Positions 25,298 to 33,673 are shown, counted from the first letter of the stretch. The stretch: 64,000 nt of DNA from Geobacter sp. (GCA_003574885.1 PJFC01000006.1:1-64000); one strand, 5' to 3'. The notes: a model not told the origin generated them from the sequence alone. Translations and numbers: made by a program.

Positions 25298-28200
25298 CTA
25301 ATTGCTGTTTTGATGTTCGACCCTTAATTCGACAAGTCGCTTAATCTCCGGGAACAAGGTCGTTTCCTGTGGCAAATTATGCCCACTGGCAACCGCCTGG
25401 CTACGTTGCTGGGTATAGATATCCTCTATTGCTTTAGTCAAATCCTCGATAAAACTGGAAATAAAGGGTTCTTTGTTTGCCCCTTTGACCCTCAACGTCC
25501 CAAACACTAAACGAGAGGCATTGTCTACAAAATATACCCGCGCCTTTTCCTTGTTTTTCTGTACCAGCACGGCAGAAAACTGGAATTTTACAGGTTCCCC
25601 ATCCTTATTGGTTATGTCCAGGACTATTTGTTTGAGAAGTTTTGGGGTCCCAGCAAATATGTCCTGCCTGTCGTCATAATTTTCCTGTAGAAATTTACGT
25701 GGTGCATATTCAGGGAATTTTGACTCAAGTTCCGACATCAGAAGCATACATTCAGGAGTCTCGATGTTACCCGTAAGATACATGACATGAGCTTTGTCAT
25801 ACATAACCGCGGCTTTCTGGTTTTGCTCCCATCTGTATTTTTGTTTCAACCTTTCGGGTTCATTATCGGATAAGCGAATATAAGGAAGAATGCTTTCCCG
25901 ATGTTTTAACAAGTCCATAACATTAGTGGCCAGCACTTGTGTCTTGCCAATACTGTGAGGGGCAGAAAATTCCAGGTAGAGGTTATTATCAGTATTGACA
26001 ATCCCTTGCTCACTGTAGGCCTTTGTTCCCGCATTTCCCATTATGAAATAACTCAAAAAAGCTTCTGCCGAACCCATGTTAACCTGTTCCAGGTCTCTTT
26101 TAACTTCAGGCACTTTTATACGTTCCTCAAGTTTTTTCTCATCAATGATAATTGGAGAATTACTCCCTATCAGTTCAGCATCAACGTGTGTAAGCCAAAT
26201 CATCGTGTACTTGAAATTCTGCCGCAGGGTTTTGACCACTGATTGCAAATTCTCTTCGGTCAGCTCATAGAGTGGTAACCATTGGCATATAATACCGCCT
26301 GGATTGAGATGGTCAGCCGCAATCTTGAAGTATTCGGTCGTATACAGATATCCTGCTCCACTAAACCATGGATGAACAGGGTCGGCGGTGATTACGTCGA
26401 ACTTATCCTTCGTGGTCAGCAGAAAATTTCGCCCGTCGTTGAACACTATCTTCAGTTTCGGATTCGGTTTGTTCAGGACATAGTGATTATAGACGCCAAA
26501 CGATTTTGCCACGCCGAGCACCTTGGGTTCTATCTCGGCCAGGGTTATCTGCTCGACGCTCGGGTGGACGGAAGTCGCTCCGAGGGTCATGCCGCTGCCC
26601 GTGCCCAGGACAAAGACCTTTTTCGGATTGGGGTGGAGAAGCATCGGCAGGTGCCCCAGCGTATACTGGCACTGCCTGTCTTGATTGAGATTTGATGCCT
26701 CGACCCTGCCGTTGGTTATGAAGTACAGCGCGTCACTCGACTGAACCGAACTTATGATGGAATTTGTTCCCTCTGCATAATATCTGATATCGTTATTGTC
26801 CAAAACCTTCTGCTTTTTCTCGGGAGTGCTGAACATGTCGGGAGTGTTGGCTTGATAGACCGCATACATCTTTGGGTCCCACAATTGCCAAAAAGTCGGG
26901 TTGAATACCGGGACCAGTATGACTGCCAATGCCACGCATGCCGTTAGCGCATTCAGCACCTTGTTGTGTCTGATGCTCACCATAACAAGCAGTCCGTAGC
27001 CGATATTAATCAGGATGATTATCTCAAGTGACCTCTGTATGCCGAATAGATAGATAAAGACGAAACCGCTGGCCGCGGAACCAAATATCGCACCAACAGT
27101 GTTAAACGACAGAATTTCTCCGACCGACTGACCCACCACTTTTTTATGGTAACCATGTATCTTGCCTGCCAGCGGGAAAGCAGATCCCATAAAGAACGCA
27201 GGTATAAACATGAATGAAAATGCAGTGATGAAATTATCTAGCTGTCCGATCTTGAAAGGTTGCATATTAAATTTCATGCTATAGATAACATCACGTATTT
27301 GTGAAGAGTGTGTTGGCAGGTCTTGGATACCTATTGAAACGAATAACGCTGACAGACCGATAGTTATCTGAATAGCGCCAAAAAGAATAACGAGGTTTCG
27401 TAAGCTATGTGCCTTTTCTTTTCGGCGCGTTCCTAAAACTTTGGCCAGAGCGCCAAGAGCAGAACTGCCTAAACCAATACCGGCCAGGAAAGCCATCAAC
27501 AAAATGGCGAACCCATATGTTGAGGCACCGATGATGATGGAGAGAATACGAGTCCAAAGCACTTCATAGGCTAAAGCACAGAATCCGCTTACACCTATGC
27601 CCCATAGCACCAACTTGAGCGGGAACGTATCTTCGGCTAATTCCGTTAGAGAGACATCCTGAATCCCTGGATCAGATACCGGTTCTCCAGTGGATACAAT
27701 TCCCTCAACGACAACAGGTGTCTTCGCCTGCAATGCAATGGCAATAACGCCGACGAGTACGTTGATTATTATTGCTATTATCAAAGTGGTGCTTACTGAA
27801 TAATTAACCAGAAAGTAGAAGCCGGTGAAAGCGGTTCCTACGACCGCACCAATGGTATTAATGCCATAAAGGAAAGAAAGATGGCGACCCAACCCTTTCA
27901 GGCGATGAGCAACAAAACTTGATAATACCGGCAGTGTCCCGCCCATAAGCGTGGTTGGCAGAATAAGGGCAAAGGTGGCAAAGGCAACACGGATTATTGA
28001 TAGGTAGAGAGGGGACGTTTCATTTAACTGGGCCAGCGGGATGTATATCAGTGGATAAATGCGCATCAACCCCCAAAACATCAGGGCGGAAAAAGCTATT
28101 CCGAGTTCCAGAAAACCATACAGGCGCAGTAATTTTTCAGCATTTCCAATTCTCTTGCCGATTATAGAGCTGCCCAGGGCTAACCCGCCCATGAAAACTG

Positions 28201-28339
28201 CCAACACTGTGGTGACCGCAAGATGAGACCCGCCAAAAATGAGACTTAAATAGCGAACCCACAGCATTTCGTAAATGAGTGCCGCAGCTCCAGACAAAAA
28301 GAAGACGAAATAAATCAAAGCGGTTACAGGAATTCCCAT
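25298..28339 (-). CDS. large membrane protein with C-terminal spermidine-synthase-like domain
   Basis: 1013 aa. Residues ~1-200 and ~235-490 hold two sets of membrane helices (LIYFVFFLSGAAALIYEMLWVRYLSLIFG; GVSGFCALAYEVLWTRILSIIIG), the MFS-like 'fused spermidine synthase' architecture with internal duplication. Residues ~570-760 are a Rossmann methyltransferase/aminopropyltransferase-like region (KKVFVLGTGSGMTLGATSVHPSVEQITLAEIEP, FDVITADPVHPWFSGAGYLYTTEYF). The SpeE-type D-x2-H-P motif is partly retained, but polyamine activity is doubtful for this subfamily. Its base composition is visibly more AT-rich than neighbouring genes, which may reflect transfer. It follows the diguanylate cyclase on the same strand beyond a probable terminator. 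Substrate unknown. Confidence 0.8.
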   Translation of the reverse strand: MGIPVTALIYFVFFLSGAAALIYEMLWVRYLSLIFGGSHLAVTTVLAVFMGGLALGSSIIGKRIGNAEKLLRLYGFLELGIAFSALMFWGLMRIYPLIYIPLAQLNETSPLYLSIIRVAFATFALILPTTLMGGTLPVLSSFVAHRLKGLGRHLSFLYGINTIGAVVGTAFTGFYFLVNYSVSTTLIIAIIINVLVGVIAIALQAKTPVVVEGIVSTGEPVSDPGIQDVSLTELAEDTFPLKLVLWGIGVSGFCALAYEVLWTRILSIIIGASTYGFAILLMAFLAGIGLGSSALGALAKVLGTRRKEKAHSLRNLVILFGAIQITIGLSALFVSIGIQDLPTHSSQIRDVIYSMKFNMQPFKIGQLDNFITAFSFMFIPAFFMGSAFPLAGKIHGYHKKVVGQSVGEILSFNTVGAIFGSAASGFVFIYLFGIQRSLEIIILINIGYGLLVMVSIRHNKVLNALTACVALAVILVPVFNPTFWQLWDPKMYAVYQANTPDMFSTPEKKQKVLDNNDIRYYAEGTNSIISSVQSSDALYFITNGRVEASNLNQDRQCQYTLGHLPMLLHPNPKKVFVLGTGSGMTLGATSVHPSVEQITLAEIEPKVLGVAKSFGVYNHYVLNKPNPKLKIVFNDGRNFLLTTKDKFDVITADPVHPWFSGAGYLYTTEYFKIAADHLNPGGIICQWLPLYELTEENLQSVVKTLRQNFKYTMIWLTHVDAELIGSNSPIIIDEKKLEERIKVPEVKRDLEQVNMGSAEAFLSYFIMGNAGTKAYSEQGIVNTDNNLYLEFSAPHSIGKTQVLATNVMDLLKHRESILPYIRLSDNEPERLKQKYRWEQNQKAAVMYDKAHVMYLTGNIETPECMLLMSELESKFPEYAPRKFLQENYDDRQDIFAGTPKLLKQIVLDITNKDGEPVKFQFSAVLVQKNKEKARVYFVDNASRLVFGTLRVKGANKEPFISSFIEDLTKAIEDIYTQQRSQAVASGHNLPQETTLFPEIKRLVELRVEHQNSN

Positions 28340-28387
28340 GAAGTAGTTCCCTATTAATTCTTTTTATATGTATGACGTGAAAAGCAC

Positions 28388-28415
28388 AAAAAATCACCCC
28401 CATTGCATGCAATGG
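28388..28415 (-). terminator. palindrome and possible terminator after the diguanylate cyclase
   Basis: Perfect 16-bp palindrome CCATTGCATGCAATGG (28400-28415), then a few bases and ATTTTTTG on the minus strand. It could be a terminator or a protein-binding operator in the 158-bp gap. Confidence 0.45.
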
Positions 28416-28497
28416 AGTGTCACCTGTCGGGAAACCGCTCTAAGCGACTGATATTAACGATGCCATGCTCATATATGACCTGTTCACCTACTGGGAC

Positions 28498-29430
28498 TCA
28501 ATGCAATGATGGGATTGCCATTGATTCAACCCTGTTCCGTCCCAGTTCCTTGGCACGGTACAGCGCTTCATCCGCTTTCTGGAATAACGAGTCGCTATCG
28601 TTAACACCGCATGAAGGATAGGTAGCTATTCCATAGCTACCTGTGACGATCAGTTTTTCCAATGGCGGCTCAAAGGATAGCGACTGGACAGTTTCCCTCA
28701 TTCTTTCAGCAGCTATTCGAGCGCCCTCCAGGGGGGTTGTCGGCAGGACAATCGCAAACTCATCGCCACCATAGCGTGCGACGATTTCATATCTGCGCAG
28801 TCCTGACTTGATTGCATTTGCAATAGCGACAAGAACGATATCACCGGCCTGATGTCCGTAGGTATCGTTCACCTCTTTAAAGGAATCAGCATCGAGGAGT
28901 ATAAGGGAAATGCATTTATAGCCTCTGTTCGATCGCTCGATCTCAAGGCCGAGGGTTTCCATGAGATAACGTCTGTTATAGAGATTTGTGAGAGGATCTG
29001 TATAGGAAAGCTTTTCTAAATATTTGTTTGAACTTTTCAAGTCGTCCTGGCCTTTTTTTATCTGCAACTGCCGTCTGACCCTCGCCACCAGCTCCTCTGG
29101 ATCAAACGGTTTTGAGATGTAATCATTGGCCCCCAGATTGAAACCTTTGATTCTAAAATCAGTGCAGTCTTGACCCGTAACAATTATTATAGGAATATCC
29201 CACAAATCCGGCCTTTTTTTCACCATGCTGATAAACATCAGTCCATCTACATGGGGCATGGCCAGATCACAGATAATAAGGTCCACCGGTGCTTCAAGGA
29301 GAAACCTGAACCCCTCGGAACCATCCTGGGCTGTTCTGTATTGTTGGGCAACATTGTACTTTAAGAGAGTTTCAACAATCTGATCCCTCTGTTGTGCCGA
29401 ATCATCAATTACCATTATTCTGGTTGGCAT
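28498..29430 (-). CDS. response regulator diguanylate cyclase (REC-GGDEF)
   Basis: 310 aa. The receiver (1-120) has acidic DD at 9-10, a phospho-acceptor in LIICDLAMP (~D55) and the SKPF lysine. A short linker precedes the GGDEF domain (145-305) with LTNLYNRRYL, LDADSFKEVNDTYGHQAGD and the intact active site YGGDEFAIVLP. It should make c-di-GMP when phosphorylated. The inhibitory RxxD I-site position reads RRYE, so classical product inhibition may be weak. Transcription starts from a -24/-12 promoter and passes a c-di-GMP-I riboswitch and terminator, suggesting feedback at RNA level. A CusS/CusR-like pair lies upstream, and its kinase could be a partner. Confidence 0.95.
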   Translation of the reverse strand: MPTRIMVIDDSAQQRDQIVETLLKYNVAQQYRTAQDGSEGFRFLLEAPVDLIICDLAMPHVDGLMFISMVKKRPDLWDIPIIIVTGQDCTDFRIKGFNLGANDYISKPFDPEELVARVRRQLQIKKGQDDLKSSNKYLEKLSYTDPLTNLYNRRYLMETLGLEIERSNRGYKCISLILLDADSFKEVNDTYGHQAGDIVLVAIANAIKSGLRRYEIVARYGGDEFAIVLPTTPLEGARIAAERMRETVQSLSFEPPLEKLIVTGSYGIATYPSCGVNDSDSLFQKADEALYRAKELGRNRVESMAIPSLH

Positions 29431-29548
29431 CTCTACTCCCTGGCAGACACGATAAAAATAGCATCAAGGCATGTATGGCATTAACAGTGAGCACAGTTTT
29501 CAGGATGGTACGATTACTTCTTTACCCCCATCCGCGGGGTCAAGAAAC

Positions 29549-29578
29549 AAAAAAAACCCACCATCGATTAATGGTAGG
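29549..29578 (-). terminator. riboswitch-controlled terminator
   Basis: Stem CCTACCAT/ATGGTGGG (one G-U pair) with a 6-nt loop and eight Ts on the minus strand, between the aptamer and the cyclase gene. Its 5' arm repeats CTACCAT from the aptamer (29621-29627), so the 3' arm could pair with either. Confidence 0.93.
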
Positions 29579-29589
29579 CGGTCCACCCT

Positions 29590-29670
29590 GCCACTTCGAT
29601 AGCCCCTCTATCCCTGTAGGATGGTAGCTTTGTGCCCCACGGTTACCCGTGGTTTACCCTTTTCGGTGAC
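29590..29670 (-). promoter_or_regulatory. c-di-GMP-I (GEMM-I) riboswitch aptamer
   Basis: On the minus strand P1 pairs GTCAC (29666-29670) with GTGGC (29590-29594). The 5' joining strand is AAAAGGGTAAACC, then a hairpin CCACGG-GTAA-CCGTGG with a GNRA tetraloop, GGGGCACAAAGC, a second hairpin, and GATAGAGGGGCTATCG. These match the GEMM-I blocks AGGGCAAACC, GGGACGCAAAGCC and TAGCGGGGTTACCG. The residue equivalent to Vc2 G20 is G, favouring c-di-GMP over cGAMP. It controls the REC-GGDEF gene. Confidence 0.85.
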
Positions 29671-29824
29671 GAACATGCTTGCCAACCCGGCAGGGGAACA
29701 CTGGCAGAATACACAGTGCGAAGAAAGCATCAATTCCCACCGGCAGGCAACAAAAACAGTGTCAACATCATTGCAAAATGTTAATCTTTTTCTTCCGGCT
29801 ACTTCCCTTACAGGCTTTTGAAAA

Positions 29825-29840
29825 GGCAACTACCGTGCCC
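29825..29840 (-). promoter_or_regulatory. sigma-54 (-24/-12) promoter of the riboswitch/cyclase transcript
   Basis: On the minus strand GGGCACGGTAGTTGCC, differing by one base from the OmcS-like promoter and with the same 10-bp GG-GC spacing. The start is near 29813, giving a ~380-nt leader that includes the riboswitch. Confidence 0.85.
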
Positions 29841-30028
29841 GGTTTCAGCCAGACAACATACAAACTGATCTCCGCATGCCTCTATCCAACTTATTTTATT
29901 CATGTTTTTTCAAAAGCAAAAAGTCGCAGAGGGGATATCAGTTGGCAGGCTACCAGGAAATTTACGTGATTTTACGGGGACATAAAGGGGTTGACGAAGG
30001 AAATAACGAAACGTGCCGCTCAATAGCA

Positions 30029-30055
30029 TTACGACAAAATTACAATTTTGTCATC
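30029..30055 (-). promoter_or_regulatory. putative enhancer (UAS) of the cyclase sigma-54 promoter
   Basis: Contains a perfect palindrome GACAAAAT-TACA-ATTTTGTC flanked by TTAC and ATC. It lies 189 bp upstream of the -24 element and aligns base for base with the motif at 24694-24720. The intervening DNA to 29881 resembles the corresponding OmcS upstream region, and no gene is supported there. Confidence 0.7.
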
Positions 30056-30065
30056 TTGAGTAAGG

Positions 30066-31472
30066 CTATGCGACAGATGGAGGAAAGTGGAGGGTAAAAG
30101 TCGTTCCTCTGTCCAGCTCGCTCTCGACAGTTATGGTGCCGCCGTGGAGTTCCACGGTTGCCTTGGCAATGGGAAGCACCAGCCCCGGCCACATGGGTGA
30201 AAGCTGCTTGGAACGACCGTTTCGGTAGAGACGATCGAATATTTGGGGAAGGGTATCGGGGGATATGCCGCAACCGGTGTCGCCAATACGGATCTCGGCG
30301 GAGCGGTCTTTCAGGTGATGTAACGCAACAGTCACCCTTCCCCCTTTTTTGTTATAGACGATGGCATTATGGATGAGATTACTGAGGGCACGGCGAATCA
30401 GTTCCCGGTCTCCCACCAGGGATTCCTCTCCTTCAAAATCAAGGGTGATGTCATGCTGTTCGACAAGCGGACCAAAATATTCCCATATCTCGGTGACGAT
30501 CTCACGGACATTCACCTCTTGCTGTTCCGGCTTAATCTCGCCTCTGTCGCACTGGGCAAGGAAACGGAGACTTTCGATCAGGCGTGTGAGGTGCCGGCAT
30601 TCCTCCAGTTCCGATTCAATCACCCGTCGATACTCCGTGGCGCTCCTCTCCCGCGACAATGCCACCTCTGCCTCCCCCATGAGAATACTGACAGGAGTCC
30701 TCAGTTCATGGGCAAGACCGGCGCTGTAATTGGAAAGGCTTTCAAATGAATTTTTAAGGCGATCGAGCATGCCGTCGAAAGCAGTTGCCAGCTCACCTAA
30801 CTCCTTCGGAAGTGATGCATTGCAGATGCGATCATCCAGGTTGGATGCGGTAATTCGTCGGGCACGCTCCGCAATATCACGGAGTGGAGCAAGATCCCTG
30901 CGGGCGATATAGATACCGGCGCCGGCACAGAAGAACATTCCCATGAAGAGCACTGATATGAGCATGGAACGGTAGTCATTACGGATTTTTTCAAGATGGG
31001 AAAGTTCCAGCGCCACCTGGACAAGCAGCTTCTCCCCCGACGCCATAGGGATCCAGGCCGATTTTAGCACATACATCTTGCCGTCCGCAAACCGTCGCAC
31101 CTTCTTGTTATCCCTGGAAGAATTCTCAGTGAAAAGTTCCGGTGGAAGCGTATTCCTGATCTCAGGTGGTCCCATCAACATGTGACCTTTTTCGTCAAGG
31201 ACCCACGCGTAATGGCGGATATATTCGACGGGCGAAAGCCTGTACTGGATGTCTCTCTGCAAACCCTCGCGATCTCCCTTCTGCAGCAGTTGCTCGACAA
31301 GGTGAATCTCGGAATCGAGATACATGTCATTGCGTCTTTCAAAAGACTCGACAAGTCCCCAGTACGTCAGGCAACTTGATACCAGCAGAATGAGGAACGC
31401 AGCGAGGGTATAGTGTACCGTCAGTTTGGAGACGAGGGATAACGAACAGATGCATGGCGGTTTGATGTTCAT
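30066..31472 (-). CDS. CusS-type membrane histidine kinase
   Basis: 468 aa. Membrane helices at ~15-37 and ~160-185 bracket a periplasmic sensor. HAMP region ~185-240 (RDLAPLRDIAERARRITASNLDDRI). H-box SAGLAHELRTPVSILMGEAE with the phosphorylated His near residue 257. N-box LSNLIHNAIVYN and G1 IGDTGCGIS are intact. The G2 stretch reads PGLVLPIAKATVELHGG, with valine where the second glycine of GLGL is usual, so ATP-lid function may be altered. The start overlaps the regulator stop by 4 bp (ATGA-type coupling). The ligand is unknown; this family often senses metal or envelope stress. The gene ends 11 bp from the enhancer motif of the cyclase promoter. Confidence 0.9.
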   Translation of the reverse strand: MNIKPPCICSLSLVSKLTVHYTLAAFLILLVSSCLTYWGLVESFERRNDMYLDSEIHLVEQLLQKGDREGLQRDIQYRLSPVEYIRHYAWVLDEKGHMLMGPPEIRNTLPPELFTENSSRDNKKVRRFADGKMYVLKSAWIPMASGEKLLVQVALELSHLEKIRNDYRSMLISVLFMGMFFCAGAGIYIARRDLAPLRDIAERARRITASNLDDRICNASLPKELGELATAFDGMLDRLKNSFESLSNYSAGLAHELRTPVSILMGEAEVALSRERSATEYRRVIESELEECRHLTRLIESLRFLAQCDRGEIKPEQQEVNVREIVTEIWEYFGPLVEQHDITLDFEGEESLVGDRELIRRALSNLIHNAIVYNKKGGRVTVALHHLKDRSAEIRIGDTGCGISPDTLPQIFDRLYRNGRSKQLSPMWPGLVLPIAKATVELHGGTITVESELDRGTTFTLHFPPSVA

Positions 31473-32146
31473 GGCTCACGCTCCTCCAGGACATAACCGA
31501 CACCCCGGACCGTATGGATCAGCTTCTTTTCGAAGGGATCATCAACTTTCGCCCGCAGGCGACGCATGTGGACGTCAACCACATTGGTATCACTCTCAAA
31601 TTCCATGTTCCATACCCGCTCGGCGATCCGGACCCTGGTCAGCACCTCACCCGTCCGCCGCATCAGGAGCGAAAGCAGGGCAAATTCTTTTGGCGTAAGG
31701 TCGAGTCTCTTCCCTGCCCGTTTAGCTGTGTGCGCAATGGGGTCGACTTCCAGATCCCCCACCTTGTAGTGGTCACTCTGCTTTGCAGGGCCATGGCGGA
31801 CGATATTCCGCATGCGGGCGATGAGCTCGGAAAAGGCAAAGGGTTTCACCAGATAGTCGTCTGCACCCAGTTCCAGTCCCTTGACCCGGTCCGTCACCGC
31901 ATCAAGGGCGGTCAGGCAAAGAACAGGGGTCTCTTTCCCCCGCTCGCGAAGCTTTTTCAGAACTTGCCATCCATCCAGATTGGGAAGCATGATGTCAAGA
32001 ATAATGAGATCGAACTCTCTGGTAAGAGCAAGGTTTAGCCCCTCTTCACCCTCATATGCGATCTTGACGCTCATCCCGTTTTCGGAAAGCCCCTGTCGTA
32101 AAAAGGATGCGGTTTTCACATCATCTTCAACTACCAGAACACGCAT
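31469..32146 (-). CDS. OmpR/CusR-family response regulator
   Basis: 225 aa. Receiver (1-118) with acidic VVEDDVKTA, phospho-acceptor LIILDIMLPNLDGW (~D51) and lysine in LVKPFAF. The C-terminal winged helix (130-222) has LTPKEFALLSLLMRRTGEVLTR and VDVHMRRLRAKVDDPFEKKLIHTVRGVGYVL. It is first in a two-gene operon with the histidine kinase (4-bp overlap). Being OmpR-type, it cannot itself be the sigma-54 activator predicted for the flanking promoters, so that activator is encoded elsewhere. Its targets are unknown; autoregulation is common in this family. Confidence 0.95.
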   Translation of the reverse strand: MRVLVVEDDVKTASFLRQGLSENGMSVKIAYEGEEGLNLALTREFDLIILDIMLPNLDGWQVLKKLRERGKETPVLCLTALDAVTDRVKGLELGADDYLVKPFAFSELIARMRNIVRHGPAKQSDHYKVGDLEVDPIAHTAKRAGKRLDLTPKEFALLSLLMRRTGEVLTRVRIAERVWNMEFESDTNVVDVHMRRLRAKVDDPFEKKLIHTVRGVGYVLEEREP

Positions 32147-32345
32147 GGGTGCATTCCTTAATGCATTTCTATCTATATATCAGTATAACATATCGTTATT
32201 AATTATATTGCAAATGCTGTGCCTTTTCCCGACCACCTGTCGTCAACTATTGTCACAAAACTTTCAGACTGTCGAAACACTCCTGTAGTTTCCATGCGGT
32301 ACTCTCGTTATCATAGATGTATTTTATGAAAAGGAGACTCAATAA

Positions 32346-32546
32346 ATGAAACTGATTCCGGCAGGCGACTACTATCTCTGGTTTTGTGAATGGTGCGACT
32401 CGCAAAACAATACTCTCTGGACCCGGATGGATGCCCATCATCTTACCTGCGGTGTCTGTTCGCGGCAGGAGGACCTCTGGCGGGTAATATCCGCCAGCCC
32501 CGGAACAATGTGCGGCACTAATTCCATGGCTTTTCCTTTCCTGTGA
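32346..32546 (+). CDS. small protein with two CxxC motifs (zinc-ribbon-like)
   Basis: 66 aa behind a strong AAGGAGA ribosome site. FCEWCDSQN near residue 14 and LTCGVCSRQ near residue 36 form two CxxC knuckles about 18 residues apart, the layout of a small zinc ribbon. The C-terminal third (ISASPGTMCGTNSMAFPFL) looks unstructured. It is divergent from the response regulator gene and has no partner in the same orientation until thiF. I do not recognise a family. It might be a nucleic-acid or protein adaptor. Coding is supported by the ribosome site and the paired cysteines only. Confidence 0.55.
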   Translation: MKLIPAGDYYLWFCEWCDSQNNTLWTRMDAHHLTCGVCSRQEDLWRVISASPGTMCGTNSMAFPFL

Positions 32547-32623
32547 ATGACTGCCCCCGAACCAACGGAGCATATCCGCATCGCATCTCTGACAGTCAAA
32601 CTAGCTGCAGCGTCCCCAGGCTC

Positions 32624-32652
32624 TTGACAAAGCTGAAATCGTAGGGGATTAT
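32624..32652 (+). promoter_or_regulatory. candidate sigma-70 promoter upstream of thiF
   Basis: TTGACA, 17 bp, GATTAT. This would leave a ~210-nt leader before the thiF ATG. The 32547-32866 gap has no TPP-riboswitch signature that I can see. Confidence 0.4.
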
Positions 32653-32866
32653 GGCGAACCATCGGATTTGCAACGGCGCTTTTATCCCCCTCACCCAGTC
32701 CTTTCCCCGAAGGGAAGGAAGATAAAAATGGGGAACTTTGGGAAAGCGGGCGGATCGAGGCAGGGAGATTACAGATTTTGCAGGATTTTCTGCTTTTGCA
32801 AGGGTTTCAAACGACTACCATTACGGTCTGTCTTCCCATCCAAAACAGGCTTTCGGAGAAAGTTTC

Positions 32867-33673
32867 ATGCAGGTCAAAGTGAACGAGCAGATACGGGATA
32901 TGGCTGAAGGCGTATCGGCCGGGGAGGTGCGGGACCTGGTCAAGCCGGGGGCCGACCTGGTCATCCTGAACGGCTTTCCGGTTCCACTCGATACGGCGAT
33001 CAAGGAGGGGGACGAACTGTACCTCATCCGGCGCGGGGAAATTCCGCCACGGGAGGAGCTTGAGCACCTGCTGGTCGCCCGCCACACTCCCCGGGTGTAT
33101 GAACGGCTCAAAGCTTCACGGGTCGGGATCGCCGGCGTGGGAGGACTCGGTTCAACTGTTGCCGTGGCCCTGGCGCGGGTCGGGATCGGGGAACTGGTTA
33201 TTGCCGACTTCGATGTAGTTGAGCCGTCCAACCTCAACCGACAACAGTATTTCGTGGACCAACTGGGGCACTACAAGGTGGACGCCCTCACCGAGACGCT
33301 ACACCGTATCAACCCCTACGTCACCGTAACCCCTCACCGTATCCTCCTCGACCCGGACAACGTCCCGGCCGTCTTCGCCGGTTGCAGCGTAGTAGTGGAG
33401 GCCTTCGACCGGGCGGACATGAAGAGCATGCTGGTGGACGCCATCATCACGAACCTGGCGGATACCATGGTGGTAGCAGCCTCGGGTCTGGCGGGGTACG
33501 GCCCGAACAATGCCATCACCACCAGGAAAATCTCCCGCCGTCTGTACCTCGTGGGGGATCTCTTGTCCGAAGCCCGGCCGGGGAATGGTCTCATGGCGCC
33601 GCGGGTCGGTATCGCCGCGTCCCACCAGGCCAATCAGGTGATCAGAATACTCTTGGGTGAGGACATCCAATAG
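32867..33673 (+). CDS. thiF: ThiF-family adenylyltransferase with N-terminal ThiS-like domain
   Basis: 268 aa from ATG 32867 (MQVKVNEQ), which follows GGAGAAAG. The frame is open 43 codons upstream but without a ribosome site. Residues 1-62 are a ThiS-like beta-grasp (LVILNGFPVPLDTAIKEGDELYLIRRGE) lacking the terminal Gly-Gly needed to carry sulfur. Residues ~65-268 are the E1-like ThiF domain with nucleotide loop GVGGLGSTVAVALAR, IADFDVVEPSNLNRQQYF, and DRADMKSML. This is the 'ThiF family 2' layout of anaerobes. It likely adenylates a separate ThiS for thiazole synthesis. No other thiamine gene is in the window, and a terminator follows at once. Confidence 0.88.
   Translation: MQVKVNEQIRDMAEGVSAGEVRDLVKPGADLVILNGFPVPLDTAIKEGDELYLIRRGEIPPREELEHLLVARHTPRVYERLKASRVGIAGVGGLGSTVAVALARVGIGELVIADFDVVEPSNLNRQQYFVDQLGHYKVDALTETLHRINPYVTVTPHRILLDPDNVPAVFAGCSVVVEAFDRADMKSMLVDAIITNLADTMVVAASGLAGYGPNNAITTRKISRRLYLVGDLLSEARPGNGLMAPRVGIAASHQANQVIRILLGEDIQ

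Noticed and set aside
32547-32866. TPP riboswitch upstream of thiF
   Set aside because: No CTGAGA...ACCTGATC-type conserved blocks are present.
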